Positions 8,128 through 17,357 of a stretch of DNA of 64,000 bases are shown in pieces. Under the pieces are notes generated by a model that worked only from the letters and a program-made list of their open reading frames with translations, was not told the DNA's origin and did no database searches. Each line of letters begins with the position of its first letter. The first letter of the stretch is position 1. Made by a program: the position numbers and the translations under genes. Origin of the DNA: Peribacillus frigoritolerans (GTDB taxonomy: Bacteria; Bacillota; Bacilli; Bacillales; DSM-1321); the NCBI RefSeq assembly GCF_001636405.1, contig NZ_KV440950.1:4951977-5015976 (forward strand), read 5' to 3'.

Positions 8128-9321
8128 TTAAATGCTAGATTTTTCACACTCCATTTTTTCCTGCAAAAACACTCTGATCCGTTCAGCAGCTTCAGTCAAT
8201 CTCTCGGCCGGCTGGACCAAGGCCATCCGGACATACCCTTCACCCTGCTTCCCAAAAGCATCGCCTGGAACGACCGTTACCCCTGCTTTTTCAATCAATG
8301 CATAGGCAAAATCCCGTGATTTCCAGCCAGCAGGAATTTGGGCCCAAATAAACATCGTAGCTGATGTTTTCGGTACATGCCATCCCCCTTCCGCAAGACC
8401 TGAAATCAAGGCATCACGTCGGGCCTGGTATTCCTTAACCTGTTCGGATAGCAGCGAAAGATTGGAAGTTAGCGCCATTTCGGCAGCTTTTTGAATAGGA
8501 TAAAAAACCCCATAATCGATGTGTGATTTCAGCGTTTCCAGGATGTTCAGCGCCTCTTGATTGCCCACTGCATACCCAATGCGACAGCCGGCCATATTAA
8601 AGGTTTTGGAAAGTGAGTTAAATTCAATCCCCACTTCCTTTGCACCAGGAATGGACATAAAACTAATTTGCGGATGATCATCAAAAATCAATTCCGAATA
8701 AGCAAAATCGTGAACCACCATTATTTCATTCTTTTTCGCAAACGATATAACGTCCGAAAAGAAAGTCTCATCAGCAAGGGCCGTGACAGGATTTCCTGGA
8801 TAACTGATGATCATCATTTTCGTCTTTTTCAGTATTTCATCCGGAATTTCGTTGAGCTGCGGCAGGAATCCATTTTCGGCAGTAAGCGGCATCGGATGAA
8901 TGATTCCGCCGGCAAGTTCCACACTCGCTTCATAAATTGGATATCCTGGATCTGGCACCAGCACATAATCTCCAGGGTTTATCATCGCCGTTGCCAAGTG
9001 CGCAAGGCCATCCTGTGACCCCATCAGTTGGAGGACTTCCCTTTCTGCATCCAGCTCCACTCCATAGCGCATTCGATAAAAATAACGGACTGCCTCATGG
9101 AATTCAGGCGTACCTTTTAACGTATACCCGTAGGAATTGCGATCCTGCGCATACTTCACAAGCGTATCCACTACAAAGTCAGGAGGTGGTAGATCCGGAC
9201 TTCCAACACTCAAATCGATAACATCCAGCCCACGTTTCATTGCATCCTGCTTGCGGGCCGCCAACTCTGAAAATATCCCTGTTGTGAATCTTCCGACTTT
9301 TTCAGATGGAGTCATATTCAT
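8128..9321 (-). CDS. Class I/II PLP-dependent aminotransferase (LL-DAP aminotransferase-like)
   Basis: An enzyme of 397 residues from the ATG at 9321, chosen because GGAGGGG lies 9 nt upstream; the longer frame would include that site. Fold-type I motifs are present: L-S-V-G-S-P-D near the N-terminus, Y-P-G-N-P-V-T, and S-L-S-K-T-F-N-M-A-G with the PLP-binding lysine at about 238, then R-I-G-Y-A-V-G. The sequence resembles the DapL/PatA group that acts on aromatic or diaminopimelate-type substrates. Exact substrate is not decidable. It is followed by its own terminator, so it is probably monocistronic. Confidence 0.88.
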   Translation of the reverse strand: MNMTPSEKVGRFTTGIFSELAARKQDAMKRGLDVIDLSVGSPDLPPPDFVVDTLVKYAQDRNSYGYTLKGTPEFHEAVRYFYRMRYGVELDAEREVLQLMGSQDGLAHLATAMINPGDYVLVPDPGYPIYEASVELAGGIIHPMPLTAENGFLPQLNEIPDEILKKTKMMIISYPGNPVTALADETFFSDVISFAKKNEIMVVHDFAYSELIFDDHPQISFMSIPGAKEVGIEFNSLSKTFNMAGCRIGYAVGNQEALNILETLKSHIDYGVFYPIQKAAEMALTSNLSLLSEQVKEYQARRDALISGLAEGGWHVPKTSATMFIWAQIPAGWKSRDFAYALIEKAGVTVVPGDAFGKQGEGYVRMALVQPAERLTEAAERIRVFLQEKMECEKSSI

Positions 9322-9383
9322 TCTGCGATTCCCCTCCATTAATGATTTTCTATCTATCATTATAGCAATCTTTCTCGAGTATT

Positions 9384-9788
9384 TTAAGAATTCATCAGTA
9401 TCTGTTCGAGAGCCCCATCAAGATGATAGAATTTAAATGCATACCCCGACTTTTCCAATCTCTCAGGTATGCCCCACCGGCTTTTTAATATCAATTCCGT
9501 TTCGGCCCCCATAAGAGTTGGAAAGGGGAGTCCTATCCGAATATTCATGAGCTTTCTCAAATGAGCCATCAATTCACGATTTGTAACTGGATGCAGCGAA
9601 GAACAATTGAACACCCCGCTCAACTCCTGATTCTTTCTTAGAAAATGGACAATTTCTATATGTATCCAACTGAATTTCTGATCTCCTGATCCCTGATGGC
9701 CTCGCAGTCCGAATTTAACCAAATTCCTATATGGGGTCATCACTCCCCCATCTCGCATATAACCAACCCACTTTCGTTTATGAGTCAA
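9384..9788 (-). pseudogene. Remnant of a TIGR01777-family (YfhF-like) NAD-dependent epimerase
   Basis: 134 residues match only the C-terminal half of TIGR01777 epimerases, which are normally about 300 residues. The stretch F-G-L-R-G-H-Q-G-S-G-D-Q-K-F-S-W-I-H-I-E, then E-L-S-G-V-F-N and P-V-T-N-R-E-L-M are family landmarks. The N-terminal Rossmann domain with the GxxGxxG motif is absent, and a few residues seem missing after W-I-H-I-E, where family members have a D-V/I-x-x-I helix. The start (M-T-H-K-R-K) has no clear Shine-Dalgarno. I read it as a truncated, non-functional remnant. Confidence 0.75.
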
Positions 9789-9970
9789 TAGTATGAATAA
9801 TAACGAACGTCTTCTATGTGAAGTAATTCACATAGATTATACCATGTTATTACATTAAATGGTAGCAACACCTGCCGCTGTGCAATAATTGGTGAACTTG
9901 TCCAAGCAAAAGGGAAAATTACACATAAATTAGTAATGTGGAAATTTATAAAACAAAGGGGATGATTTCA

Positions 9971-10171
9971 GTGTCAAACAAAAAGCTAAGAAGAGCTGTT
10001 AATTCTGGAACTGGTAATTCTGGAACTGGTAATTCCGGGACTGGCAATAGCAGCCTTAGGTCTGCCTTGAGAAGAGTCTTACAAAATTTATTAAACAATA
10101 ATAGAGGTACTTCAATTAAGGAACCTACTTCCATCAAGAAACCCACTTCTGTCAAAAAATTTGAAAATTAG
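9971..10171 (+). CDS. Small repeat-rich basic protein
   Basis: 66 residues from a GTG at 9971 (AAAGGGG 8 nt upstream; ATG at 9962 is a poorer alternative). It contains three copies of N-S-G-T-G encoded by a 15-bp tandem repeat (about 10004-10048), a helical stretch L-R-S-A-L-R-R-V-L-Q-N-L-L-N-N-N, and three copies of T-S-I-K-x-P. The net charge is strongly basic. I do not recognise a family. A good terminator follows, which supports expression. It might be a spore-associated or secreted peptide, but there is no signal peptide. Confidence 0.6.
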   Translation: MSNKKLRRAVNSGTGNSGTGNSGTGNSSLRSALRRVLQNLLNNNRGTSIKEPTSIKKPTSVKKFEN

Positions 10172-10197
10172 AAGGTTGCTTTTTTGAGATTAACATG

Positions 10198-10235
10198 GAA
10201 TCCCTTTGGACCTATCTAAAGGGATTCCGTTTTAT
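10198..10235 (+). terminator. Terminator after the small repeat protein gene
   Basis: Perfect 11-bp stem GGAATCCCTTT / AAAGGGATTCC with a 9-nt loop, then GTTTTAT. Confidence 0.85.
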
Positions 10236-10305
10236 GTATTTACATGTACCAGCTATATATGTCTAGTGAATAACTGTTATATCTAATAGAGATAAAGGAG
10301 AAGTT

Positions 10306-10722
10306 ATGATGTATTTTTTTCGAGACTGGAAACCTAAAAAGGATATAAAGAAATTAACGGATATCACCGTAAAAAATTTTCGGGTTTCTTCCGATAAAGT
10401 GAATGAAATTCTGCAAAAGTCACACAAGGTACTTGTGATTTGTAATGATAAAGGTAAAGTAGTGGGATTCATTTGTTATAATCTTTATTTATATAAAGTG
10501 GCTCATATTAATTATGTAGTCATTGACAAAAAATATAGAGGAAAGGGAATTCTGCAAGCCCTTTTACCCGAATTAGTAGAATATGTGAGAAATAAAGGAA
10601 TCCTTGTAGTGTCCGGTTTCGTGAACAAAAATAACCATGAGGCATTGCAAAAGTTTAGAGCCCTTGGTTTTAAACCGATTTTTATTTATCATGATGACAT
10701 TCTAATTCAATCACTGATTTAA
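10306..10722 (+). CDS. GNAT-family N-acetyltransferase
   Basis: A 138-residue protein with the GNAT acetyl-CoA loop V-I-D-K-K-Y-R-G-K-G-I-L (the R/Q-x-x-G-x-G/A motif) after a beta-strand pair V-V-G-F-I-C-Y and I-N-Y-V-V-I. The C-terminal N-K-N-N-H-E-A-L-Q-K-F-R-A-L-G-F is the usual motif B region. The Shine-Dalgarno AAAGGAG lies before the ATG at 10306. Substrate is unknown; the gene stands alone between a terminator and a 520-base gap. Confidence 0.85.
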   Translation: MMYFFRDWKPKKDIKKLTDITVKNFRVSSDKVNEILQKSHKVLVICNDKGKVVGFICYNLYLYKVAHINYVVIDKKYRGKGILQALLPELVEYVRNKGILVVSGFVNKNNHEALQKFRALGFKPIFIYHDDILIQSLI

Positions 10723-11244
10723 GAAGGGTCTCTTGAAGCTTATAGCGTAAATAAGAAGAAAGATCGACCAAAATACATTCTGTTTCACCCCCTATTAACT
10801 GGAATTTCATTCCTGATACCAATACAAATAAGCGGGAATAGGATTATAGGGATATATGAATTCCCTGTTCCTCCATACAATGAATAACTAGGGAAGGAAA
10901 GCCTGTAAATTCTACACGGATTCATAGGCATTTTCCCTGTAGTCTCTTCAACCTTTCTTATAATCTTACTTCACTCTCCGATGCTTAATTCAAGGCAATT
11001 CTATTAAAAAAACAGTATGCAACGTTTGTCATTCCTAGGCTTGATCGTAGAGTTCCCATTAAAAAGGTCAACCAGTAAACACTAGTGAACCTATCATATG
11101 TTTATCTTTTTGAATAAAACTGGAGCGCTACTATATTGGAAGGAATCGCAATAATTTATTACCCCAGACATAACATTTTCCTGTATTTTCAAAATAAACC
11201 CATTCCTGTATAGTTAGTGTATACCTTCTAAAAGGGGAGATATA
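10723..11244 (+). other. 522-base gap without a recognisable gene
   Basis: No frame here shows a credible start or family motif. There is an AT-rich stretch with a weak hairpin around 10833-10876 (GGGAATAGG ... GAATTCCC) and a possible promoter for the DinB gene near its 3' end (TATAGTTAGTGTATACC around 11208-11223). Confidence 0.4.
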
Positions 11245-11715
11245 ATGAAATCGATAGAACTAATCATCTTAAATCTGGAAGAGGTTAGAAGAAGAAACAT
11301 TAAACTATGGACTTCAATACCTAAAGGCACACTCCATTGGAAACCGGACGACAAGGCAATGAACTGTTTAGAAATGGTTAGACATGTCCTTGATAGTGAG
11401 CATTACTATCATTTATCCATTAAAAATCAAGGCAGCTTACCAGTTTATGAATCACCATATGAAAAACAGCCACTTTGCTCCGTGGAAGCGGAATTAACCT
11501 TTGCTGAACCATACAGGCGTGATTTTTTGGAAACAATCATGTCCTTCAGCGAAGACGACTTATCCACAATTAAAATTGATCGATCTGACGTAGGATATAT
11601 CAGGGATTTAGGAGACATGTTGCTACGAATCGCTTATCATGAGTCTGTACATACTGGTCAATTATTGGACTATTTAAGAACTGCTGGAGTCCCTAGAATA
11701 AGCGTTTGGGATTAA
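11245..11715 (+). CDS. DinB-superfamily protein
   Basis: A 156-residue four-helix-bundle protein with the DinB metal-binding histidines His47 (M-V-R-H-V-L-D-S-E), His132 and His136 (A-Y-H-E-S-V-H-T-G-Q). T-L-H-W-K-P-D near residue 30 is also typical. AAAGGGGAG precedes the ATG at 11245. Family members bind Ni/Zn and include thiol-dependent transferases; the substrate of this one is unknown. It is monocistronic. Confidence 0.92.
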   Translation: MKSIELIILNLEEVRRRNIKLWTSIPKGTLHWKPDDKAMNCLEMVRHVLDSEHYYHLSIKNQGSLPVYESPYEKQPLCSVEAELTFAEPYRRDFLETIMSFSEDDLSTIKIDRSDVGYIRDLGDMLLRIAYHESVHTGQLLDYLRTAGVPRISVWD

Positions 11716-11756
11716 TCAAATCATTTTCAGTGGTGTTTCATCATGCTGAAGCACCA

Positions 11757-12103
11757 CACTGTAGGCAACTCGATGTCGTGTTTGTCTGCAGTTTTTTTAT
11801 TGCTTGTACGATTTGGATGTTGATTTCTGCTTCAGGCACTCGCTTTCCGCGGGCGGGCGGCCCTCGGTCTAAGCCTGCGGGGTCTCCCCCAGACACGCTT
11901 TTCCCGCAGGAGTCTCGTACCTTCCGCACCAACTTTGTATTAGCATTTAGTTAGAAACCATACCTGGGAGTTGAAGGTTGGTTTGAGAACATCATTTGAT
12001 CAAAGATATGTTTTCCGCCTACAAACTGGGGGGACCGGTCTGCATGGCCTGCAGTTTTTTTGCTGGTATGATTTGGATGTTGATTTCCGCTTCAGGCACT
12101 CTT
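11757..12103. repeat. GC-rich Bacillaceae intergenic repeat plus partial second copy
   Basis: A GC-rich block (about 11830-11930) with CGCTTTCCGCGGGC, AAGCCTGCGGGGTCT and CTTTTCCCGCAGGAGTCTCG arms has the form of an interspersed repeat I recall from Bacillus and Peribacillus genomes. Its left edge (about 11787-11840, CTGCAGTTTTTTT ... GATTTGGATGTTGATTTC ... CTTCAGGCACT) is repeated at about 12051-12100, so a second, truncated copy lies 260 nt away. The rest of the 609-base gap (11716-12324) shows no credible gene. Confidence 0.65.
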
Positions 12104-12324
12104 TATTGTTTTAAATGGAAGTATTTAAACCTGTGGCGATGAGGATGCTTGCTAAACATGATTCTAGGGATCAACTTGATATGTTTACTTTAAATCAACT
12201 GTTGCCGCAGATGCAGCTTATAAATCTCCTGATGCTCCACCATGATCAAACAATCCAAATATCTTCAAGAAAATGTTTCATGCAAGAAAATTGTGGAAAA
12301 GTAATGATATAGGAGGGATAAGAA

Positions 12325-12909
12325 ATGTTATCAAAAAAACCGGCGGCCAGAATGGTCAGCGCCTTTATTCTGACCGGTTCTCTTTTAGGGGCAGGTGCAT
12401 CGTTTTCAACAGAACCTGTTGAGGCTGCATCCACAATGGATTCCGCTTCTGCCATAGCTAAGGATCACGCTCTTACCACCTTACATGAAATCTACAACAA
12501 AGCTTTTTCAGGAGAAATGCCTTATACAGCCATGGGTTTGAAAATTAATGAAAACACCCAAAAAGAAGTATATGAGACATTTGGTTCTCCCCCAGAACCA
12601 GGTAACACAGATGAAACTTTTGACTATTACCATGCAGAAATGGGGCATCCAGGTTTTGCATTTGCCTATAACGCTGACAAGACCATCTCACAAATCCGAT
12701 ATTTCGGGACAAATGTGGAACGGGACCATAATCTAGGAAGCATCACACCTAAAGTATTAGGAAATCAACTCGGCAGTGCTGACGAAATACGCCATATTTC
12801 CAGTACGAATGAAATCAACTACATTTACAAGACAGGGAATTATGAACTGCAATTCATTGTCGGTGAAGATCAAACTGTAGATCATATCAACCTACTCGAA
12901 GCTAAATAA
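12325..12909 (+). CDS. yjgB: YjgB-like secreted DUF4309 protein
   Basis: A 194-residue protein with a signal peptide (basic start, hydrophobic core at about 11-30, cleavage near V-E-A-A-S at 35). The mature domain has the DUF4309 pattern, with L-K-I-N-E-N-T-Q-K-E-V-Y-E-T-F-G-S-P as its first conserved block and F-A-F-A-Y as a later one. AGGAGGGATAAGAA precedes the ATG. In Bacillus subtilis YjgB is an uncharacterised exported protein. The gene has its own terminator. Confidence 0.82.
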   Translation: MLSKKPAARMVSAFILTGSLLGAGASFSTEPVEAASTMDSASAIAKDHALTTLHEIYNKAFSGEMPYTAMGLKINENTQKEVYETFGSPPEPGNTDETFDYYHAEMGHPGFAFAYNADKTISQIRYFGTNVERDHNLGSITPKVLGNQLGSADEIRHISSTNEINYIYKTGNYELQFIVGEDQTVDHINLLEAK

Positions 12910-12933
12910 TATGTACGGCAAAATAGGTGTCGC

Positions 12934-12973
12934 AGGCTGTAGAGAAGGAAAATTTTCTCTACAGCCTTTTTTT
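12934..12973 (+). terminator. Terminator after the YjgB-like gene
   Basis: A 13- to 14-bp stem AGGCTGTAGAGAA / TTCTCTACAGCCT followed by TTTTTTT, 25 nt after the stop codon. Confidence 0.92.
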
Positions 12974-13144
12974 GCTTAACCCCCTTCCCCTTCAACTTCC
13001 AAACCGCTGTAACCGCCCCAAAGCATATAATGGAAGCAATCATTTCATTTACATAAACCATACTCACCCCAAACGGATTCTTAATATTTTTACAATAAAA
13101 TTAGCTTGTTCAATATTATTTCAATATATGGAGGGTGTCATAAA

Positions 13145-14719
13145 ATGATTAATAAGTTCAGGGCTTTCACAGTATCGGTTCTAAGCCTGGCCATCCTTTT
13201 TCAGGGTCTTCCACCCGCGGTTTCAGCAAAAGATGCAGAAGACAATCAGACAAATCCAGGAGGCAGATGGATGAAGGGGGAATATCACGCCCATACCACT
13301 CAGTCAGATGATGCCGAGGGATCACAGAGCCTTGAATGCTTGCTGAATAACGCATTTGATAAGTATGGCATGGATTGGATGGGAATTTCCGATCACTTGA
13401 GGATGTCTTCGAGGGATGATGAAGGTAATTTGATTCCAGGAGGGCCGATACCGCTGTCTCAGGGAATCATTCAATATCAAGCACCCAAAATAAAACAACT
13501 GCAAAAAGAGGGCAAATTTAAAAATAAAGTCATCTTTTCAGGCTTCGAATGGGACATGCCCATATACGAGCATGTCGGCATAGGCATTTTGGGAGATCAG
13601 CCGGGCTCGCCCAAAAGTCTGAAAGCTGGCAATCAGTTCGAATATCTGTTCACCAACCAGGATGAAAAGATGTTTGATCCAAAGGATGTAGCCATATGGA
13701 AGTCACAGGATCAAAGAGCCAATAAAACATCCGATGATGCCCGAACGGCATTGGCATGGCTCGAAAAAAATTATAAGAATACAAGTTATGCCATATTGAA
13801 CCATCCATCAAGAAAGAGGGTGTACAGCATATCTGATTTTCGCGACTTCAACAATATCGCCCCGGATGTCATGTTCGGATTTGAAGGTATGCCAGGTAAC
13901 CAGATGGAGCCGGACAGAGGCGGTTTAAATCTGACAACACCGGAAAACCGGACATATGGCGGTTCCGATTACATGCTTGCTAAGATAGGAGGTTCATGGG
14001 ATGCGCTACTTGGGGAAGGTCGCAAGTTCTGGAATTTTTCCAATTCGGACTCCCATTTTGAAATCAGTGAAAACCGCCTATACTCAAGCGGTTACTGGCC
14101 TGGAGAATATTCCAAGAATTATACATGGGTAAATGGCTCATCAATAAAATCTGTCCTTGATGGCATGCGATCCGGAAAATCCTTCTCCGTTTTTGGTGAT
14201 TTGATCGATACCCTTGAATTCCAAGCTAAAAACGGAAACAATACGGTGGATATGGGCGGGGACCTTAAAGTGAAGGAAGGACAGATGGTCAAGATCACCG
14301 TCCGATTTAAGAGCCCCGAAAAGAACAATAACGGGGACCCCGTCAAGGTAGATCACGTGGATCTAATTTCCGGTGAAGTAACCGGGAAAGCTGAGCCTGG
14401 AACACCTGCTTATAATAAAGCCACCAATGATACGACAAAAGTGGTTAAACGCTTTACAAGTAAAGACTGGAAAACCGATCGCGATGGTTTTCATGCCATC
14501 ACTTACAAAGTCAAAGCCAATAAGGATCAATATTTCCGTTTGCGCGGCACGAATCTGGGGGAAAATGTATCTGGAGAAACGATGGACGGTGAACCGCTGA
14601 TCGATAAAAAGACTGAAATCGAGGATAACGAAACGCGTTTTTCAGAAATAAACAAACGTAACTATAAAGACCTTTGGTTCTATTCAAACCCTATATTCGT
14701 CAGCGTAGAGGATAAATAA
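13145..14719 (+). CDS. Secreted PHP-domain phosphoesterase-like protein
   Basis: A protein of 524 residues from the ATG at 13145 (GGAGGGTGTCATAAA upstream; an earlier in-frame start at 13106 lacks a site). The signal peptide spans about 1-28 (cleavage at V-S-A-K). A PHP domain follows with metal ligands in G-E-Y-H-A-H-T (His48, His50), I-S-D-H (Asp83, His84), E-W-D with H-V-G (about 138-150), N-H-P-S (about 220) and S-D-S-H (about 315). The C-terminal 150 residues look like a beta-sandwich. PHP enzymes hydrolyse phosphoesters with two or three metals; the substrate here is unknown, perhaps extracellular phosphate esters. Confidence 0.85.
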   Translation: MINKFRAFTVSVLSLAILFQGLPPAVSAKDAEDNQTNPGGRWMKGEYHAHTTQSDDAEGSQSLECLLNNAFDKYGMDWMGISDHLRMSSRDDEGNLIPGGPIPLSQGIIQYQAPKIKQLQKEGKFKNKVIFSGFEWDMPIYEHVGIGILGDQPGSPKSLKAGNQFEYLFTNQDEKMFDPKDVAIWKSQDQRANKTSDDARTALAWLEKNYKNTSYAILNHPSRKRVYSISDFRDFNNIAPDVMFGFEGMPGNQMEPDRGGLNLTTPENRTYGGSDYMLAKIGGSWDALLGEGRKFWNFSNSDSHFEISENRLYSSGYWPGEYSKNYTWVNGSSIKSVLDGMRSGKSFSVFGDLIDTLEFQAKNGNNTVDMGGDLKVKEGQMVKITVRFKSPEKNNNGDPVKVDHVDLISGEVTGKAEPGTPAYNKATNDTTKVVKRFTSKDWKTDRDGFHAITYKVKANKDQYFRLRGTNLGENVSGETMDGEPLIDKKTEIEDNETRFSEINKRNYKDLWFYSNPIFVSVEDK

Positions 14720-14771
14720 CCGTGGTAAACACTAAGTTAAAAAGAATACTGCAATAGTTCTGGACGGCCTT

Positions 14772-14813
14772 AAAAAGCCCCTCTCCCACTTAGCGGAAAG
14801 AGGGGCTTTTTGA
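14772..14813 (+). terminator. Terminator after the PHP gene
   Basis: Stem AAAAAGCCCCTCT / AGAGGGGCTTTTT with a 14-nt loop, 53 nt after the stop codon. Confidence 0.9.
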
Positions 14814-14928
14814 CCCCTTAGAATCTTAACGTACACTTCCCTACCCTTTCGTTTTATTTCACTTCCATGCATGAAAAACCGTATAATTCACCAAGTTTCA
14901 TTAACACTAATGATATAAGTTATTTTCA

Positions 14929-14957
14929 TTGACTTTTTTCCTTTTCTTGTATAGTAT
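14929..14957 (+). promoter_or_regulatory. SigA-type promoter of the cystine ABC operon
   Basis: TTGACT (14929-14934) and TAGTAT (14952-14957), 17 nt apart, lie about 45 nt before the binding-protein start. An overlapping TATAGT gives a less ideal spacing of 15. Confidence 0.6.
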
Positions 14958-15001
14958 CACAGAGTATCAATCCCTATCAGATTACTAGGAGGTTTACCCA
15001 A

Positions 15002-15826
15002 ATGAAAAAAATGGTTGCACTTTTATCGCTATTGTTAGCTTTCACGGTTGTACTTACCGCATGTGGTACCGATACAAAAAATGAGGCAAACGATACCGGC
15101 AATAAATCTTCTTCACAAGAAAGTCTATATGATAAAGTAAAAAAAGATGGCGTATTAACTGTTGGAACAGAAGGTACATATCCTCCTTTCACATTCCACG
15201 ATGATTCAGATAAACTTACGGGGTTTGATGTTGAAATTGCTAAAGAAGTGGCAAAACGCCTTGGAGTGAAAGCTGAATTCAAGGAAACACAATGGGACGG
15301 CATGTTTGCAGGCTTGGATGCAAAACGATTTGATATGATCGCAAACCAAGTGGGCATCGATGAAGACCGTCAAAAGAAATATGATTTCTCTGACCCATAT
15401 ATTCAATCAGGGGCCGTATTGCTTGTACACAAAGATAATACGGATATTAAATCCTTCGATGATTTGAAAGGCAAGACCTCTGCACAATCTTTAACAAGTA
15501 ACTACAATGATCTAGCCAAATCACATGGTGCTGAAGTTACAGGCATTGAAGGATTTTCACAATCCGTACAGCTTATTGGTTCTAAACGTGTAGATGCGAC
15601 GATCAATGACAAATTATCGTACCTTGATTATAAAAAGCAACATCCGGATGCACCTATCAAAGTGGCTGATGAGGAAGAAAGCGGAGTCGCAAGTGGTTTA
15701 ATGTTCAGAAAAGACAGCGGCAAATTAGTGGAAGAAGTAAACAAAGCACTTAAAGCAATGAAAGACGACGGCACGTACGCGAAGATCTCGGATAAATGGT
15801 TTGGTGAAGATGTTTCTCCTAAGTAA
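15002..15826 (+). CDS. tcyA: Cystine/amino-acid ABC transporter substrate-binding lipoprotein
   Basis: A 274-residue lipoprotein: signal sequence with lipobox L-T-A-C (Cys21), then a polar amino-acid binding domain ([35 protein letters not shown]). It closely resembles Bacillus subtilis TcyA, including K-E-T-Q-W-D-x-M-F-A-G-L, [13 protein letters not shown] and the C-terminal K-W-F-G-E-D-V-S. It captures L-cystine outside the membrane and is cotranscribed with the permease and ATPase genes. The start has AGGAGG 8 nt upstream. Confidence 0.85.
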   Translation: MKKMVALLSLLLAFTVVLTACGTDTKNEANDTGNKSSSQESLYDKVKKDGVLTVGTEGTYPPFTFHDDSDKLTGFDVEIAKEVAKRLGVKAEFKETQWDGMFAGLDAKRFDMIANQVGIDEDRQKKYDFSDPYIQSGAVLLVHKDNTDIKSFDDLKGKTSAQSLTSNYNDLAKSHGAEVTGIEGFSQSVQLIGSKRVDATINDKLSYLDYKKQHPDAPIKVADEEESGVASGLMFRKDSGKLVEEVNKALKAMKDDGTYAKISDKWFGEDVSPK

Positions 15827-16514
15827 TATTTTCACCGACCCCGAGCGTATGAACCAGCTTGTTTCCATCGCTCAAACCTCCCTCTATCCGATGATAGAGG
15901 GAGCTATTCAATATACGATTCCACTAACATTGATCACATTCGTTCTCGGCCTTATTCTTGCTGTACTCACAGCATTGGCTAGATTATCTTCCATTAGAAT
16001 TCTTCAAATAATTGCGCGTGTATATGTGTCAATCATCCGCGGGACACCTTTACTTGTGCAATTATTTATCATTTTCTATGGACTTCCAAATTTAGGTGTA
16101 ACCATCAATCCTTTCATATCGGCTATTATAGGATTCTCTTTAAATGTAGGAGCATACGCTTCGGAAATTATACGAGCAGCCATTTTATCGATACCAAAAG
16201 GGCAATGGGAAGCAGGCTATTCAATCGGGATGACATATACCCAAGCGTTAAAGCGGATCGTCTTGCCGCAAGCAGCACGGGTTTCCGTTCCCCCATTATC
16301 CAACACGTTCATTAGCCTTTTAAAAGATACATCGCTTGCATCACTCATTCTTGTAACGGAATTATTCCGTAAAGCTCAAGAAATCGCTGCAAAAAACTAT
16401 GAATTTTTACTACTTTACATGGAAGCAGCTGCTTTATATTGGATTTTGTGTACGATTCTATCTTTCATTCAAGGAAGTTTAGAGGAGAGACTTAATCGTT
16501 ATGTAGCAAAATAA
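15810..16514 (+). CDS. tcyB: Amino-acid ABC transporter permease (TcyB-like)
   Basis: A His/Glu/Gln/Arg-type permease of about 234 residues. It has five hydrophobic segments and the EAA loop [13 protein letters not shown], with [10 protein letters not shown] near the middle. I place the start at the ATG at 15810, overlapping the end of the binding-protein gene by 17 nt; TTG 15801 and GTG 15804 are alternatives and no strong Shine-Dalgarno decides. Together with the flanking genes it forms the membrane channel of the cystine importer. Confidence 0.85.
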   Translation: MFLLSNIFTDPERMNQLVSIAQTSLYPMIEGAIQYTIPLTLITFVLGLILAVLTALARLSSIRILQIIARVYVSIIRGTPLLVQLFIIFYGLPNLGVTINPFISAIIGFSLNVGAYASEIIRAAILSIPKGQWEAGYSIGMTYTQALKRIVLPQAARVSVPPLSNTFISLLKDTSLASLILVTELFRKAQEIAAKNYEFLLLYMEAAALYWILCTILSFIQGSLEERLNRYVAK

Positions 16515-16543
16515 GAACCGCAGTAGTTAAAGGAGATTTTAAA

Positions 16544-17281
16544 ATGATCAACATTAAGAATCTTCATAAATCGTTTGGTGACCTTGAAGTATTAAAGGGC
16601 ATCGATTTGGAAGTGGAGCAAGGCAAAGTCATTGTATTGATCGGTCCTTCCGGTTCAGGAAAAACAACCTTTCTTCGGTGTTTGAATCTCCTTGAGGTGC
16701 CCACGGACGGGACGATTGAAATCGATGAAACGGTAATGGACTTCAAAAAACCCGTTAGAAAAAATTCGATTACATCTTTTCGCAGTTTGACAGGGATGGT
16801 TTTCCAAAGCTATAACCTCTTCCCCCACAAAACAGCTTTGGAAAATGTAATGGAAGGCCCCATCATTGTAAAAAACATCGCCAAACATCAAGCGAAAGAA
16901 ACGGCGGCTGCCCTGCTTACAAAGGTGGGCTTAGGTGAAAAAATCGATTTTTATCCGTTTCAATTGTCCGGCGGTCAGCAGCAACGGGTCGGAATTGCAA
17001 GGGCCCTGGCCATGGAGCCTAAGGTGATGCTATTCGATGAACCCACTTCCGCTTTGGATCCCGAACTAGTGGGAGACGTCCTGCAGGTCATGAAAGACCT
17101 GGCGAAAGATGAAGGCATGACAATGATCGTGGTAACCCATGAAATGCGTTTCGCCCGCGAAGTCGCCGATGAAGTCATTTTCATGGATGAAGGAAAAATA
17201 ATGGAGCGGGGAACACCCGAGCAGATTTTCACAAACCCTAAAGAAGCGCGCACACGAAAATTCCTCAATATGATTCAATAA
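16544..17281 (+). CDS. tcyC: Amino-acid ABC transporter ATPase (TcyC-like)
   Basis: A 245-residue ATPase with Walker [11 protein letters not shown]-loop [12 protein letters not shown], signature [15 protein letters not shown], Walker [14 protein letters not shown] and H-loop V-T-H-E-M. The Q-S-Y-N-L-F-P-H form is typical of polar amino-acid importers. It follows the permease by 29 nt with AAAGGAG upstream, and the operon ends at a strong terminator. Confidence 0.9.
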   Translation: MINIKNLHKSFGDLEVLKGIDLEVEQGKVIVLIGPSGSGKTTFLRCLNLLEVPTDGTIEIDETVMDFKKPVRKNSITSFRSLTGMVFQSYNLFPHKTALENVMEGPIIVKNIAKHQAKETAAALLTKVGLGEKIDFYPFQLSGGQQQRVGIARALAMEPKVMLFDEPTSALDPELVGDVLQVMKDLAKDEGMTMIVVTHEMRFAREVADEVIFMDEGKIMERGTPEQIFTNPKEARTRKFLNMIQ

Positions 17282-17315
17282 AAAAACGGTACTATTCAAG
17301 CACCGCTCGCAACTT

Positions 17316-17345
17316 CCCCCCATTTTTTGAAATGGGGGGTTTTTG
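17316..17345 (+). terminator. Terminator after the cystine operon
   Basis: Stem CCCCCCATTT / AAATGGGGGG with a 4-nt loop, then TTTTT. The convergent MFS gene stops 13 nt further on. Confidence 0.92.
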
Positions 17346-17357
17346 CCCATCATTATA

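Noticed and set aside
12115-12312. Plus-strand ORF of 65 residues before the YjgB-like gene
   Set aside because: No Shine-Dalgarno, no family features; it overlaps the edge of the intergenic repeat region.
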